64,000 bases of DNA from Myxocyprinus asiaticus (GCF_019703515.2 NC_059379.1:26812880-26876879), one strand, 5' to 3'; counted from the first letter of the stretch, positions 36,633 through 48,046 are shown. Translations and numbers: made by a program. The notes: generated by a model from the sequence alone, not told the origin.

Positions 36633-37260
36633 TTAGCTCTTCTGCATCCTGTCCTTGCACAGGGTCTGTGCAAGTAGGCTCACTGGGGGAAACGCATATT
36701 TGCGTAATCCCGGGGGCCAGCTGTGTGCCAGCGCGTCTATACCGAGGGGTGCCTCGGTCAGGGCGTACCAAAGCAGGCAGTGGGAGGATTCCTGGGAAGT
36801 AAAACAGGTCTACCTGTGCTCGACCGAATCGACTCCAAATCAGCTGGACCACCTGGGGGTGGAGTCTCCACTCTCCCCTGAGCATAGCCTGTCATGACAG
36901 CGCGTCCGCCGCGGTGTTGAGGTCGCCCGGGATGTGAGTGGCTCGCAGCGACTTGAGGTGCTGCTGACTCCAGAGGAGGAGACGGCGGGCGAGTTGTGAC
37001 ATGCAACGGGAGCGTAGACCACCATGACGGTTGATGTACGCTACTATCACCGTGTTGTCCGTCCAGACCAACATGGGCTTGCAACCCACCGCCTTACTTC
37101 GGTACGATGAAGTAGGGGCTGTAAAACCCCTTCTTCATCTCGGCCGGAGGGACAGTCTCTATCGCACCCTTCCGTAGAAGGGTAGCGATCTCCACACACA
37201 AGGTAGAGGCATTCTCGCCCGCTGAACCTGGGCGGGCGCCTGGCGAACTGAATCGCGTAG
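36604..37260 (-). pseudogene. DIRS pol remnant: RT N-terminus fused to RNase H C-terminus
   Basis: Minus strand. From about 37260 the frame reads into IETVPPAEMKKGFYSPYFIVPK, the start of DIRS RT, then a TAA at 37096-37094. Immediately after (37089 downwards) comes MLVWTDNTVIVAYINRHGG and IPGDLNTAADALS, the second half of RNase H, then EWRLHPQVVQLIWSRFGRAQ with further domain-linker sequence to about 36604. The whole RT palm with its YxDD box and the first half of RNase H are missing. The junction lies at about 37085-37093 in a GGTGGGTTGC stretch. Confidence 0.8.
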
Positions 37261-37265
37261 CTGAG

Positions 37266-38625
37266 TCAGACGGTCCAGGTCAGCCATCGCGACGGGTTGG
37301 AAAGCGCGAGCCACGCATCCGGTGCTGTTGCTGCAGGAGGATGCCCTTGGCGACGAGCAGATGGGGTGTGGGGTCTTGAGCCACGCCTGGGCAGGATGTG
37401 TTGAATAGCCACCGTCTGCTGCTTCACCACTGAGAACTGCTGGGCAAAGTCCTCGACAGTGTCGCCGAACAGGCCAACCTGGGAAATGGGGGCATCAAGG
37501 AACCGTGCCTTGTCAGCCTCTGTCATCTCGACCAGGTTGAGCCAAAGGTGGCACTCCTGGACCACCAGGTTGGACATCGCCTGCCCGAGAGATGCCATGA
37601 CCTTCGTCGCCCGGAGAGCGAGGTCGGTCTCTGAACACAGTTCCTGCATCAATCCCGGGTCAGAACTACCCTCGTGCTGCTCTTTTATCGCCTTGGCTTG
37701 GTGTACCTGCAGGAGAGCCATGGCGTGCAGGGCGGAGGCGGCTTGTCCAGTGGCACCATTGGCCTTCTCCGTCAGAGACGACGTAAACCTACAGGCCCTG
37801 TACGGGAGCTTCAGGCGCCTTATCCACCTGGGGGATCACCGAATACCCCTTGGCCGCCCCACCATTGAGGGTAGTGATAGCGGGGGAGCTGAAAGATCGG
37901 GATCAGGTAGTAAAAGGTGCCCCCCACGATCTTGTCAGCTCCTCATGCACTTCCAGGAAGAAAGGGACCGTGGCGGGGTACGGCCGTGAGCGGCGTTCTG
38001 GGCCCAGGAACCAATCATCGAGCCGCGAGGGTTCAGGGGAGAGTGGAGGTTTCCACTCTAGCCCGACACTCGCGGCTGCCCGGGAAAGCATGTCTGTCAT
38101 CTCCGCGTCAGCCTGAGACTGGGCGACCATACCCGAAGGAGGAAGCCCAGCCGAAGCCTCCGCGTCAGACTGGACGAGCCCGCTCTCCAATGCTGCGTTC
38201 GATAACTCATTGTCATCCCGGGCTCCAAATAAGAGGTCGAACTCACCTTGAGACGAGCCGGCGGTCTCATCTGAGAGCCCAACCGGGACAAGCGAGCGTT
38301 CTGAGGAATGGGAGGTCCATGGGGGGTTACCCGGCAGAGGTGCTCCCATTGAAGTGCCCAAATCGCCCCCAGTGCTAACCAACGCAGCCTCATACCCATA
38401 GGTAGAAGGACCGAGGCGGGGAGCCGCTGGGGTGGCTTGCTTTGTTACGAAGGCAAGCCGCGACCGCAACGTTGCCATGGTCATGTTCTCGCAATGAGGA
38501 CAAGACCCATCCACGAACGATGTCTCCGCATGGGCAGCGCCCAGACACGGAAGACAGTGATCGTGGCCGTCAGAAGCGGAGAGATAACAACCGCAACCAG
38601 GAATAACACACAAACGGAAAGGCAT
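37266..38625 (-). pseudogene. DIRS gag-like protein
   Basis: Minus strand, ATG at 38625. The N-terminus is cysteine/histidine-rich (CVIPGCGCYLSASDGHDHC, CLPCLGAAHAE, CPHCENM), as in fish DIRS gag. An acidic, S/P-rich middle follows (to 37903). Then, after frame changes at 37903-37721, comes a conserved C-terminal part (CSETDLALRATKVMASLGQA, ECHLWLNLVEMTEADKARFL, 37721-37266). The role is capsid/nucleoprotein by analogy. It reads from the TATA box in the right inverted repeat about 260 bp upstream. Confidence 0.75.
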
Positions 38626-38852
38626 CTTTAAAAAGACGTTCCGTGTGTGCCGCTCTTTTAGAGTTGAAAATATACTCTTTTAGAATATACTCTTTGTTTT
38701 GTTCTGCCGAAGTGCCCAGGGGCGTTCTCTGCACTCCACGGGTGCAGAGAGGGAGAAGCCGCTGAAATGCGCCGTAAATCCAGCAGTTTGAGGTGAACGG
38801 TAGGGAGAAATTGAATTCAGTGCACTGAATGCAACCGCTCGGCTCCGAAGAG

Positions 38853-39006
38853 AAAATCTGAATGAGTGGTTGCATACCAGCTCCTTTTATACCCGTATGT
38901 CCGGGGGAGTGGCATGCAAATTCCACTCGCCAATTCCCATTGGCCTTTTTTCAAAAAACAGTGGTGTTTGGGGCTCCCAAGAGTGACCCCTAGTGTCACT
39001 ACATCG
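38853..39006 (-). repeat. DIRS right inverted terminal repeat with TATA box
   Basis: Inverse of the left repeat. The TATA-like GTATAAAAGGAGCT (minus, 38893-38880) points inward towards the gag start at 38625. The outer end reads CGACGTTGTGTCGATGTAGT (minus strand). Confidence 0.9.
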
Positions 39007-39043
39007 ACACAACGTCGAGTGAGTGACAGATAGGGAACAAAAG

Positions 39044-40141
39044 ATGATGTACTTTCTTGACCCTAGAAAATGCTGGAAGAGATTTGGTCTAATGATACAC
39101 CTTGATTAACTCACCCTGTGATTATTCAGATTATATAATGCGTTTATCCTTTACTTATTCTCACTGTTTGTTGGGTAATAGCAGCAAAACCTTTACACTT
39201 TTATTATGTTACATCAAATAATAAATACAGAAATCAACAAATGTTATTTTTATCTATCTGTATTGTGACTTTTACCCTCCTGCTAACATGCACCTATTGA
39301 GATATTTCTGCTGAAAAAGATCTTCATAGACATGGCATTTATTTTATTTCATTAAAGCAAACTGCTTAGTCTTATCTCCAAAAATCAATCTCTCTGTTTG
39401 TCAGAAGCCACCAAAAGAACAATCAATGACACAGCTCACAAGTTTGGCAGAATTCACACCTCTAGCCCAAGTAGGTCATCAATGATAATGGTGTTGTTTA
39501 ATTGCTGTTACCCTCCACTTACCACTGACAACAGCAAGTGGCTGAGGACTGATGACCCTCTTCATTTGGCCCGTCCCGAGAGGTTTGCTGCTCATTTTTC
39601 TTAATAGGATCTAATCAACACCCAGTTTACTATACCTGAAGATATATACATTTGTCTTTTGTTATTTCTCTTATAACATTGATGGGTGCAAAATAACAGC
39701 TTGTGCTCCACACAATTTAAATAAAACACTCATTCTAGGTTTTTTTTGTTTTTTTTTACATTTTGGGAAATGTATAGAAGGCATATTTAAAGCAGGAATG
39801 AGCAAAATTCAGAATTTAATCATTTATGAGATGCAGTTTGAATTTAATTGGCTATGCCCACAAGATGTTTAATTGGAATTTGAATTGGAATATCTGAATT
39901 TAGTGAACTGTAATTTAAAGAAATTCAACAGTCACAACAGAGGAATTTATTTAGTTCAAAAGGTTAGCAACAAAACATAAATAATTAATTTAGACTATTT
40001 ATGTCTCTTTATTCCTTGAAATCTCAACATATTTCTCTTCAGCACCATTCAGTACTTGCAAAACAATTAAAATGTTGCCAAATACAGTAGTTTATCCATG
40101 CTGTCCACTATGTTGTGTGTCACAGCCAGAACCTTGGTGTG
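39044..40141. other. Intergenic, no gene seen
   Basis: AT-rich. The longest ORF (39398-39604) has no recognisable domain or splice context. No repeat family identified. Confidence 0.5.
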
Positions 40142-41135
40142 TGTAAGGTTTTCCCTGGTGACCACTAGAGATTGCCATGTATGTTTATTGTCCATCCCTT
40201 GTCTTGTGTTTTATTATGGGTTTTGTAGTTCTTTTCATGGTCTATGTTTATGTTTACCTCTGAGCCCTCTGAGTCCCCAGCTACCTTGGACTCTAAACTC
40301 TTTGAGTCCCCAGCTACCCTGACCTCTGAACGTTTTGAGTCCCATGTTGCCTTGACCTCCGAGCCCTCTGAGTCCCCAGCTGCTCTGACCTCTGAGCCTC
40401 TCCTGGTCCTCCCTGGTCTCCGGGCCCTCCGCCAGCTCCACCCTAGTCTCCTGGTCCACATCTGTCTACGGGCCCTCCGCCCGCTCCACCCTGGTCTCTT
40501 GGTCCTTGTCTGTCTCCGGGCCCCCCGCCGCTCCGCCCTGGTCTCCTGGTTCACTTCGGTATCTTGACCCTCCGCCCACTCCACCTTGGCCGCATGGTCC
40601 ATCTTGCCCTCCAGCGGTCTCTCTTGATTCACCCATGGCCTTCAGCTCCTCTTGTTCCCCTCCTTGCTCTCCTGGACTGCCAGCCCCCACATAGTCTTTT
40701 GCACCGCTTATGAACTTTTTTATTTATTTTTTGGGGATATATGTATTTTGGAGTGTCAGAAGCCGCTCCTTAATTGGAGGGCTATGTAAGGTTTTCCCTG
40801 GTGACGACTGGAGGTCGCCCTGTATGTTTATTGTCCATCCCTTGTGTTGTGTTTTATAATGGGTTTTGTAATTAATTTCGTGGTCTATGTTCATTGGTCT
40901 CTGTGGTTATTAGTTCCAGGTACTCCTCATTTTATCATTTGCCCCTTGTATATTTATACCTTGGTTTCCCAGTGTTTCCTACTTTGTCAGTTGTTATCCT
41001 TTCAGGTTTAAGTGTTTGTGTTTCATTTTGTTTCTTGTTTCCCACAATTCTTGTTTCTGGTGTTTTGGATTTTGTTATTAAAACTGCTGCGTTTAGATTC
41101 TGTGCTCTTTATTCATCTTTCTGCACATCATTACG
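40142..41135 (+). mobile_element. Gypsy-type remnant: partial 5' LTR, 3' internal tract, 3' LTR
   Basis: The block TGTAAGGTTTTCCCTGGTGA ... TTTATTGTCCATCCCTTG occurs at 40142-40250 and again at 40785-40890 as a direct repeat. The right copy continues to about 41135 (ending CATCATTAC) and is the fuller LTR. Between them (40254-40690) is a low-complexity coding-like tract of 42-bp-scale repeats (ESPA(T/A)LTSEPS-type), then prolines and leucines. A purine-rich GGAGGGCT lies just before the right LTR. The rest of gag-pol is deleted. Both strands give long ORFs here because of the repeats; neither looks like a real gene. Confidence 0.65.
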
Positions 41136-41366
41136 GTGTGTATAATTTGATGAACACGTTTATGGGTTATTAAAAACGACATTTACTGTACAGTAGTGAT
41201 ATGAATTTCTTTGAATTTCATTCCATTTAAAATTAAAATTGCAATTCTGCATCCTATTTGGAATTTAAAAGGCATTCTTAATTAAATTCTTATAGGTCCA
41301 AACACTGTAAAATGTTGCATCAACAAAACTTAGTTAAGGTTAACTCAGTCAAGTTACAGTACATTG

Positions 41367-41369
<3 letters not shown>

Positions 41370-41424
<55 letters not shown>
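41370..41424. repeat. (TA)n microsatellite
   Basis: About 55 bp of pure TA; nothing encoded. Confidence 0.95.
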
Positions 41425-41427
<3 letters not shown>

Positions 41428-41784
41428 TTCTTTGAACTTAATATAGCCGGTGGGTTGTAAAGAAACAACACAGATAGAAAAATATATTTTGGGGTTTTAT
41501 TTTGATGGCTGTTTCTTGATAAAAAAATATGATCGTGCCTGGTAACGTGCATGTAAAATGGCTAGAAATAGCATTTTAGCTTAGCGTAAAGCTGACAATT
41601 TACACAAGGTTTATTTCTATTTCTTCTGCTCCAAACTTACTTCAAACGTACTTCTCTGTCTGCTCGTATGAATGTAACACATCATAAGAAAGTGTTTCAC
41701 CGCTGTTCAAATGCTCTTTGGATCACATCATTTATATGTATAAATGTTTTTCATCTGAAAGGACTAAATATTAAATGAAACAAA

Positions 41785-41953
41785 TGACAATAAAAAGCAA
41801 AGTAATCTCTTCAGTAATCAAAATATTTTTTGAATGTAACTGTATTCTAATTATCAATGATTTAAATTGTAACTGTAGTGGAATACAGTTACATATATTT
41901 TGTATTTTAAATATGTATTCCCGTTACTTGTATTTCGTTACTCCCCAACCCTG
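41785..41953 (-). repeat. hAT-like MITE right-end fragment (CAGGGTTGGGGAGTAACG)
   Basis: The right edge ...CGTTACTCCCCAACCCTG is the inverse of a well-known fish terminus. The inside has GTAATC/GTAACTG-rich sequence. The left end is not clear. Confidence 0.5.
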
Positions 41954-42541
41954 ATTATGCATATACTTTAAGTTACTACATTTTTATGTTTTAAATAAAT
42001 TATTGGTAGAAAAATGCTTATTCTGTGTCTTCTCTTTGTAACACCATGGTCAGATTTGATGACAAGCATAAACTGACACTTAAAATCAATTTTAAAATTC
42101 TAAACTTCAGACTACACAGTAGGTGGCTACAGCCATCTACTGGGTGTTACTGGCATGACATGGTTTTCAAGTCATGTAATTTATATTTTGTTCACTAGAT
42201 TGCAGCAATCCACCTCCAATTTATGTCACATTCTAATATTTTCAAGTTTAAATTTATTGAAGTCTCTAAATTTTATTATTTTTATTTATCCTTTTTTTTT
42301 AAATGTGCTTATTTGTATATGCAAATTAATGGGGAAAAAATATAAATGTACGTGTAAATGAGATCAAAATAGCATAAAATTCCAAAAGAAATGCATAATT
42401 TTATTGTTCTTACTTCAGGAATGAAAAAAATTATATCATCATAAAAAAAGGGTTTCACATCTAAACCTTCCGGTCAAAAATGACCGTGAATACCAAAGGA
42501 AGGTGCCTTTTTTGAATACCATAGGAGAGTTAAGTACTTGC

Positions 42542-42650
42542 TTAAATTACTCAAAGCATTTCATGCATTTAATGCATACTTAAATCACTCAAAGCATTGT
42601 ATGCATTTAACATATCCTTAAATCACTCAAAGCATTTGATGCATTTTTAA
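42542..42650 (+). repeat. Tandem repeat, 38-bp unit, 2.9 copies
   Basis: Units start at 42542, 42580 and 42618, each TTAAAT(T/C)ACTCAAAGCATT followed by a TGCATTTAA block. Non-coding. Confidence 0.85.
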
Positions 42651-43296
42651 CCAGGCTTTATGGACATATAACAGTTTAAACAATAACACATACACATATT
42701 TTCACATATAACACATATTACATTTATTCACTAAACTGGAAAACACTCTGGGCTATAAATCATTAAATAAGATATGATTAATACTAAATTTACAAACCCG
42801 GTTCTAACATGTGTGCACAGAACGTGGTCAAACTCCACACATGCAATCCATATGCATCCTGCAAGAATGATCCATAAAAAACAAAACTTTTTAACATAAA
42901 ACTCTTCTGAACACATATTTAATGCAATTTATAGGCATCTTGTGTGGAATTGGATATGTACCCAAAGAATTATCAACCGATGAACAAAACCGGGAGCTCT
43001 CTTGCACAATTAATGTCTTCATGCTTCTAACACGAGAGAGTGCCAGAAAGCAGGTGTCGCAAAACTCTGGTCTTAAAGGGGCCACGTCAAATTTATGACT
43101 AGAGTTCAATTTCATGTAATTTCTCCACTTGGCTATATTAAAGTTTTGCTGAGGCAACAAAATAATCTATTAAAAAACTCTTTAATTTAAGTAATGTGGA
43201 TTGAACAAGTTTTGTTCAAATAACTTTTGAACAAAAATATTGGTTAAACATCAGTGTTCCAAGAGAGATTTTTAACATTTTGTTATTTCCATAGCA

Positions 43297-43375
43297 TTTT
43301 TGTTGTTGTTGTTTGTTTGTTTGTTTGTTTTTATTTGTTTTTGTTGTTTTGTTTTGTTTGTTTTTTTTTTGCCAT
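43297..43375. repeat. T/G-rich low-complexity tract
   Basis: Mixture of TTG and GTTT/GTTTT units, similar to 11180-11235. Lysine/asparagine- or phenylalanine-rich ORFs across it are artefacts. Confidence 0.85.
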
Positions 43376-43938
43376 GAAAAGGGGAAATTTATCTGGGTTG
43401 CTCTGTGACGGTTCCAATAAAAAGAGCACATTCGCTGGCTAGCTATGTGTGAGACTGCAAGTGGGGAATGTCGCCGCTCCTACGGGTTGGATTGAAATAA
43501 TTTATGGGCTGTGTGTTAATTGGCACCACTGATATCGATCGCAGCTCGAACAGCAGAAAGGCATAGTTGATTGCTGCGATTAGGAGGTTAAGCACAAGCA
43601 AACCCAAAAACCTGCCTATTTTCTGGGCAACCTGGTGTCATAGAATGAATGCTACTCTATGTACATTTTTGCAAACTGACTTTCACATGCCGCTTTCTGC
43701 ATTTCGCTGCAGTTTCCCAGTTTTATTCATTGTCACACAAATCATGAGTGCAAGTTTTGATTATGACTTTATATAAGTATTTTTCCATCTATTTCTCACC
43801 CCCACTATGTTATGAGATCAAAACACATTTACTTTAACGCTTAATTTGAAAAACGATACATTTTAACATGTATTCCACATTTTAACTTGTATTCCAGACC
43901 CACCAACATAAACACACTTCTTCCTATATGAATAGCTT

Positions 43939-44370
43939 GTTTGGTAGCTAACCTGATAGAGTGCTGGACTTTGGACTCGTCAACCGTGGGTCGAGTCCAG
44001 CCAAAGATGTACGAAAGTGCCATAGAAGTGACACAAAATGACGTGGTTGCTTCAGAAAATGTGCTTTTCATATCGAATTGACATTTTAAAACAGTATCAG
44101 TTAGGGTTAGGTGCTGGTTTAAGGGTAAGGATGTCTGTTTTGTTAAACTCTTATTTATCTTTTAGGACACTATTGATAAGGGATGTACGTTTTACTCATT
44201 AAAACCTCCATATAAAATTCACCCTAAAAACCTCGTCTGATTACAACATCATTTCGCTCGGTTTTGGCATCCCCGCTGAACATTTCACTGGGAAGCTGCA
44301 GCCAAACATGTAATGAAGCATGTCATTTCAGTTTCGCAAAAACGTTGTAATACTCACGTAAATTTCATGA
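43939..44370 (+). repeat. tRNA-related SINE-like repeat
   Basis: Contains a box A-like TAGCTAACCTGA (43945-43956) and a box B-like GGGTCGAGTCC (43988-43998) 40 bp apart. An unrelated body follows with GTTAGGGTTAGGTGCTGG and CCTCGTCTGATTACAACATC, which I associate with a dispersed fish repeat. A genuine tRNA is unlikely because no cloverleaf with a clear acceptor stem closes. Confidence 0.45.
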
Positions 44371-45438
44371 GATCAGGTTGGGAAATAAGCCTCTCGCCCC
44401 CCACCCATTAGTCTTCAGGAAACAACAGGTAAAAAATATGCCTAAAAGATTAGCCACATTATTTATTCTTGCTGCAATGCATGCTGAGAGCTGGCACATC
44501 TTTGTTAAGCTAGTTGGGACAACAGTTAACTGACACCGAATGTAGTTGATTCATCATATTTTATTTATTAATGTATTTTTTTATTTTTTTATTTTTATAT
44601 ACTGCGTTGGCAAATATATTTGTTAATTCAACTTGTGTAGAAGCAGATAAAATAACTTAGCATGTTCAGCTGACTGGAACATTTTGAAGGCTGTCAACTC
44701 AAAAAAGCACTGACACAGAAGTAAAAAAATATTATTTTTTTTTCTTTTACTAAATGTACATATGTAAACAATGTAAATGTTTCTTTAAACTATTTAAAAG
44801 TGCTACAATTTCCTACCATTTGTAGTCCTAACATTACCACATCTGCAGTCCAAGTATTTGGAACATTCAGATTTTCAGCCCATTTTTAATTGATTGTGGT
44901 AATGTCACTCTTAGGAAATGTCACTGTAGGTAAAGCTGACTCTTTAAATGGCTGGATGCCATTATTATTATTATGTTGAAGATACAGTGCAGTTGCTCTT
45001 TTCATCTTGTGCCTATCACAGGAAGATAGGAAATTGCATAAATAAATTGCTTTGAAAGTTAAATGCTTTGATACTAAATATCCACTATTTGCTCTATATC
45101 TTTCCACACATTAGATAAAAAATATTTTTCAATGGACAGCCAAGGAGATTATTCTATTTGGTATGTCTCTGCATAAGCATGTGTCCCTATGGAGAGCAGA
45201 TGCAGACAGTATCCCCTCTGAGATGGCGCACCATCTGACTGAGCCCTGGCATATGCTCCACGACCCTAATGGACATTAGATTACTGCCCATTACCCAAAC
45301 ACTATTGATAAACGGCCTAGCGGTTATCTGATCCTCCCTCGGTGTGGTGTGTTTTGATCGGCCCTTAATAGTTAGAATTTAACCCTTAAAGAAATCAAAT
45401 CTCTATATGAGCAAAATCATAAACTGATTATCACTATA

Positions 45439-45560
45439 TTAAAGGGATAGTTCACCCAAAAAGTTTAACCATTTACTGTCATCATTTACTTACACTCAAG
45501 CCTTTCCAAACCAATATGACTTTCTTTCTTCTGTGGAGCATAATGGTGGAAATGTTCAAT
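45439..45560 (+). repeat. Left arm of a 'TTAAAGGGATAGTTCACCC' element
   Basis: Starts TTAAAGGGATAGTTCACCCA and carries TGACTTTCTTTCTTCTGTGG. The right arm is not seen. Confidence 0.6.
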
Positions 45561-46423
45561 AGCCTTTTTTGTAGACAAGGCTTTAAGTTATGTGCCTGTA
45601 CAAAAAAATTACTTTAAAAAAGAAACCCACCCTGAGAAATAACTGAAATGAAAAAAAATTGTGACAACCATCCCCAGTCTTCCTTTCAGTATGTGTTTAA
45701 ATCCTCCATAATATACATGATACAATATCCATACATTTTAACCTCAAATGCCTCTCCTTTCAGTGCAAGAGTGTCTATTCAGTCTGGGTTTTTGTCTGAA
45801 TACATTTTACCAATGTTAGTGAGAGGTGACAGCTTGTGTACTCAAGCCTTTGGGGAAAGATTCTACCCAAGATTCTACCGAGGTTTTTGTTCTCGCTCTC
45901 TATGCCTAAATCTCCCTCTTGATACTTCAGCCACTAACAGGTCTCGGATCAGTGATCCTGAAAAGAGTGCAGGAACTGCCATGTTTGCACTGTCAGAGAG
46001 CGCTGTTTGATATGCCGTGTTATACAATTTATTTGTAACATTTAAATGAAGGTTTTTTCTCGAACCTGAATAGGAGCTGGTGCCCAAAGGTGGCTGGTGT
46101 GAAGTCTGAATTAAAATTTTTCTTCTGTCCAGTTGACATAATGTGGACCCACAACAACAGAAACCGACATTTTTCTATATGATATTTCTCCCTTTGGTAA
46201 TGATATTTTTTGACAAGGTCTTTGCATTTTTACTCATGCATGCATGCATATTAATATCATAATCATAATAATACTTCATTGTCCGATCTCTCAGAAATGT
46301 TTTTTCCGCAAGATTGTACATAGCCACCACCTTCAAGGATAACTATACAATTTATTTGTGCAAATTCCTATAGGACTTGTTTCCAAAAGTCACAAGAACA
46401 TACAGTAATAAAACAAACACATA

Positions 46424-48046
46424 CAGTGCCTTGCAAAAGTATTCAGACCCCTGACCAATTCTCTCATATTACCGAATTACAAATGGTACACTGAAATTTC
46501 ATTCTGATTGATATTTTATTTTAAAACACTGAAACTCAAAATCAATTATTGTAAGGTGACATTGTTTTTTTATTGGGAAATATTTTTATGAAAAATAGAA
46601 AAACTGAAATATCTTGCTTGTATAAATATTCAACCCCCACACATTAATATTTGTTCGAGCCACCTTTTGCTGCAATAACTGCTTTAAGTCTTTTGGGGTA
46701 CATATGTACCAGCTTTGCACACAGTGACAAAGTGATTTTGGCGCATTCTTCTCGGCAGATTTGCTCCAGGTTGTTCAGGTTGGTTGGGTGACGCTTATCG
46801 ACTGCAATTTTCAAATACTGCCACAGATTCTCAATAGGATTGAGATCAGGACTTTGACTGGGCCACTGTAGGACATTTATCTTTTTGTTCTTGAGCCACT
46901 CCAGTGTTGCTTTGGCCTTGTGCTTGGGATCATTGTCCTGCTGAAAGGTGAATTTCCTCCCAATCTTCAGTTTTTTAACAGACTGAAGCAGGTTCTCTTG
47001 CAGTATTTCCCTATAGTTAGCTCCATCCATTCTTCCTTCAATTCTAAAAAGATGCCCAGTCCCTGCTGATGAGAAGCATCCCCTCAGCACGATGCTGCCA
47101 CCACCATACTTCACTGTAGGGAGGGTCTCTCTTGAGGCATAGGAAGTGTTAGGTTTGCACCACACATAACGCTTTGAGCTTTGGCAAAAAGCTCTATCTT
47201 GGTCTCATCTGACCACAAAATCTTCTCCCACAGCACAGCTGGGTCACTCACATTCTTTCTGGCAAACTCCAGATGTGCTTTCAGATGGTACTTTTTGAGT
47301 AACGGCTTCTTTCTTGCCACCCTCCCATACAGGCCAGCGTTATGCAGTGCTCTTGATATGGTTGACTGGTGCACCATTACTCCACTCCCAGCCACTGAAC
47401 TCTGTAGATCCTTCAAAGTGATTATTGGCCTCTTTGTGGCTTCTCTCACAGGTCTCCTTTTTGTTAGAGTCCTGAGTTTTGAGGGATGGCCTTTTCTTGG
47501 CAGTGCCTGGGTGGTGTGGTGCAGCTTCCACTTCCTGATTATTGTTCCAACTGTGCTCACTGGGATATCCAAACATTTGGATATAATTTTGTACCCTTTT
47601 CCTAATCTATGCATTTTTATTACTTTATCTCTAACTTCTGTGGAATGCTCTTTGGTCTTCATTTTCCTTCAGATTCACTGCCTGACCAATAATCCTTCAA
47701 CAATGGGTTTTTTATCCAGAAAATGTGATTGCAACTTTAATGATTCACAGGTGGTTGCCTATGGTAAAGTAACTGTGTCCTCGTTAGGGCAATTTCTTTC
47801 ATCGGTGTAACCTGGCAGCTTCCAAAGCACAGGGGTTGAATACTTGTGCAAGCAAGATATTTCAGGGTTTTTTTATTTTATTTTTTTTATTTCCCAACAT
47901 AAAACAAATGTCACCTAACAATAATTGATTTTGAATTCCAGTGTTTTAAAATAAAATATTAAACAGAATGAAATTTCAATGCACCATTTGTAATTCAGTA
48001 ATATGAGATAATTGGTCAGAGGTCTGAATACTTTTGCAAGGCACTG
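46424..48046 (-). mobile_element. Tc1-like DNA transposon, near-complete
   Basis: Inverted repeats of roughly 200 bp begin CAGTGCCTTGCAAAAGTATT at both ends, each bordered by TA (46422-46423 and 48047-48048), the target duplication of Tc1/mariner elements. One transposase gene lies between them on the minus strand. Total length of about 1.62 kb is normal for the group. Confidence 0.92.
46644..47662 (-). pseudogene. Tc1-family transposase with one frameshift
   Basis: ATG at 47662, stop at 46646-46644, about 340 residues, the usual Tc1 size. The N-terminal paired-like helix-turn-helix (STEVRDKVIKMHRLGKGYKI, VSTVGTIIRKWK) binds the ends. The catalytic DD34E domain keeps WSDETKIELF (first Asp), FQQDNDPKHKAK (second Asp) and [11 protein letters not shown] (Glu). 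The frame slips by one base near 47165-47185, between KAQ and VWCKPN. Apart from that I see no stop. A recent but inactive copy. Confidence 0.88.

Larger units (their letters stand above)
34871..39043 (-). mobile_element. DIRS-type tyrosine-recombinase retrotransposon, RT-deleted
   Basis: Inverted terminal repeats (34908-35063 and 38853-39006) enclose, on the minus strand, a cysteine-rich gag, a residual pol (RT start and RNase H end) and a tyrosine recombinase, the order of DIRS1-like elements. The inner sequence at 35134-35165 repeats the outer terminus (GTCGATGTAGTGACACTAG..), the internal complementary region used by DIRS elements. The element lacks the RT core and carries frameshifts in gag and the recombinase, so it is non-autonomous. 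DIRS elements leave no target duplication and none is visible. Confidence 0.88.
41136..46421. other. Intergenic, no gene seen apart from listed repeats
   Basis: Contains (TA)n at 41370-41424, a hAT-like end at 41785-41953, a 38-bp tandem repeat at 42542-42650, a T/G-rich low-complexity tract at 43297-43375, a tRNA-like repeat at 43939-44370 and an 'AGGGATAGTTCACCC' fragment at 45439-45560. The stretch 45170-45370 is of higher complexity and may be conserved non-coding. No host exon recognised. Confidence 0.5.

Noticed and set aside
35416..38378. Several plus-strand ORFs of 80-176 residues
   Set aside because: Antisense shadows of the GC-rich DIRS gag, RNase H and recombinase genes on the minus strand.
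39398..39604. 68-residue ORF beginning MSEATKRTIND
   Set aside because: Looks protein-like, but no domain, splice context or conservation evidence. Left as intergenic.
40165..40632. 155-residue Arg/Glu-rich minus-strand ORF
   Set aside because: Product of the repetitive 3' tract of a gypsy remnant; antisense to the element's own orientation.
42542..42650. CRISPR-like array
   Set aside because: Directly adjoining 38-bp tandem units without spacers, in a vertebrate genome.
43939..44010. Possible tRNA gene
   Set aside because: Box A/B-like motifs are present, but no cloverleaf closes and the sequence continues into a dispersed repeat body. Treated as a SINE-like repeat.
47181..47810. 209-residue plus-strand ORF
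   Set aside because: Antisense of the Tc1 transposase.
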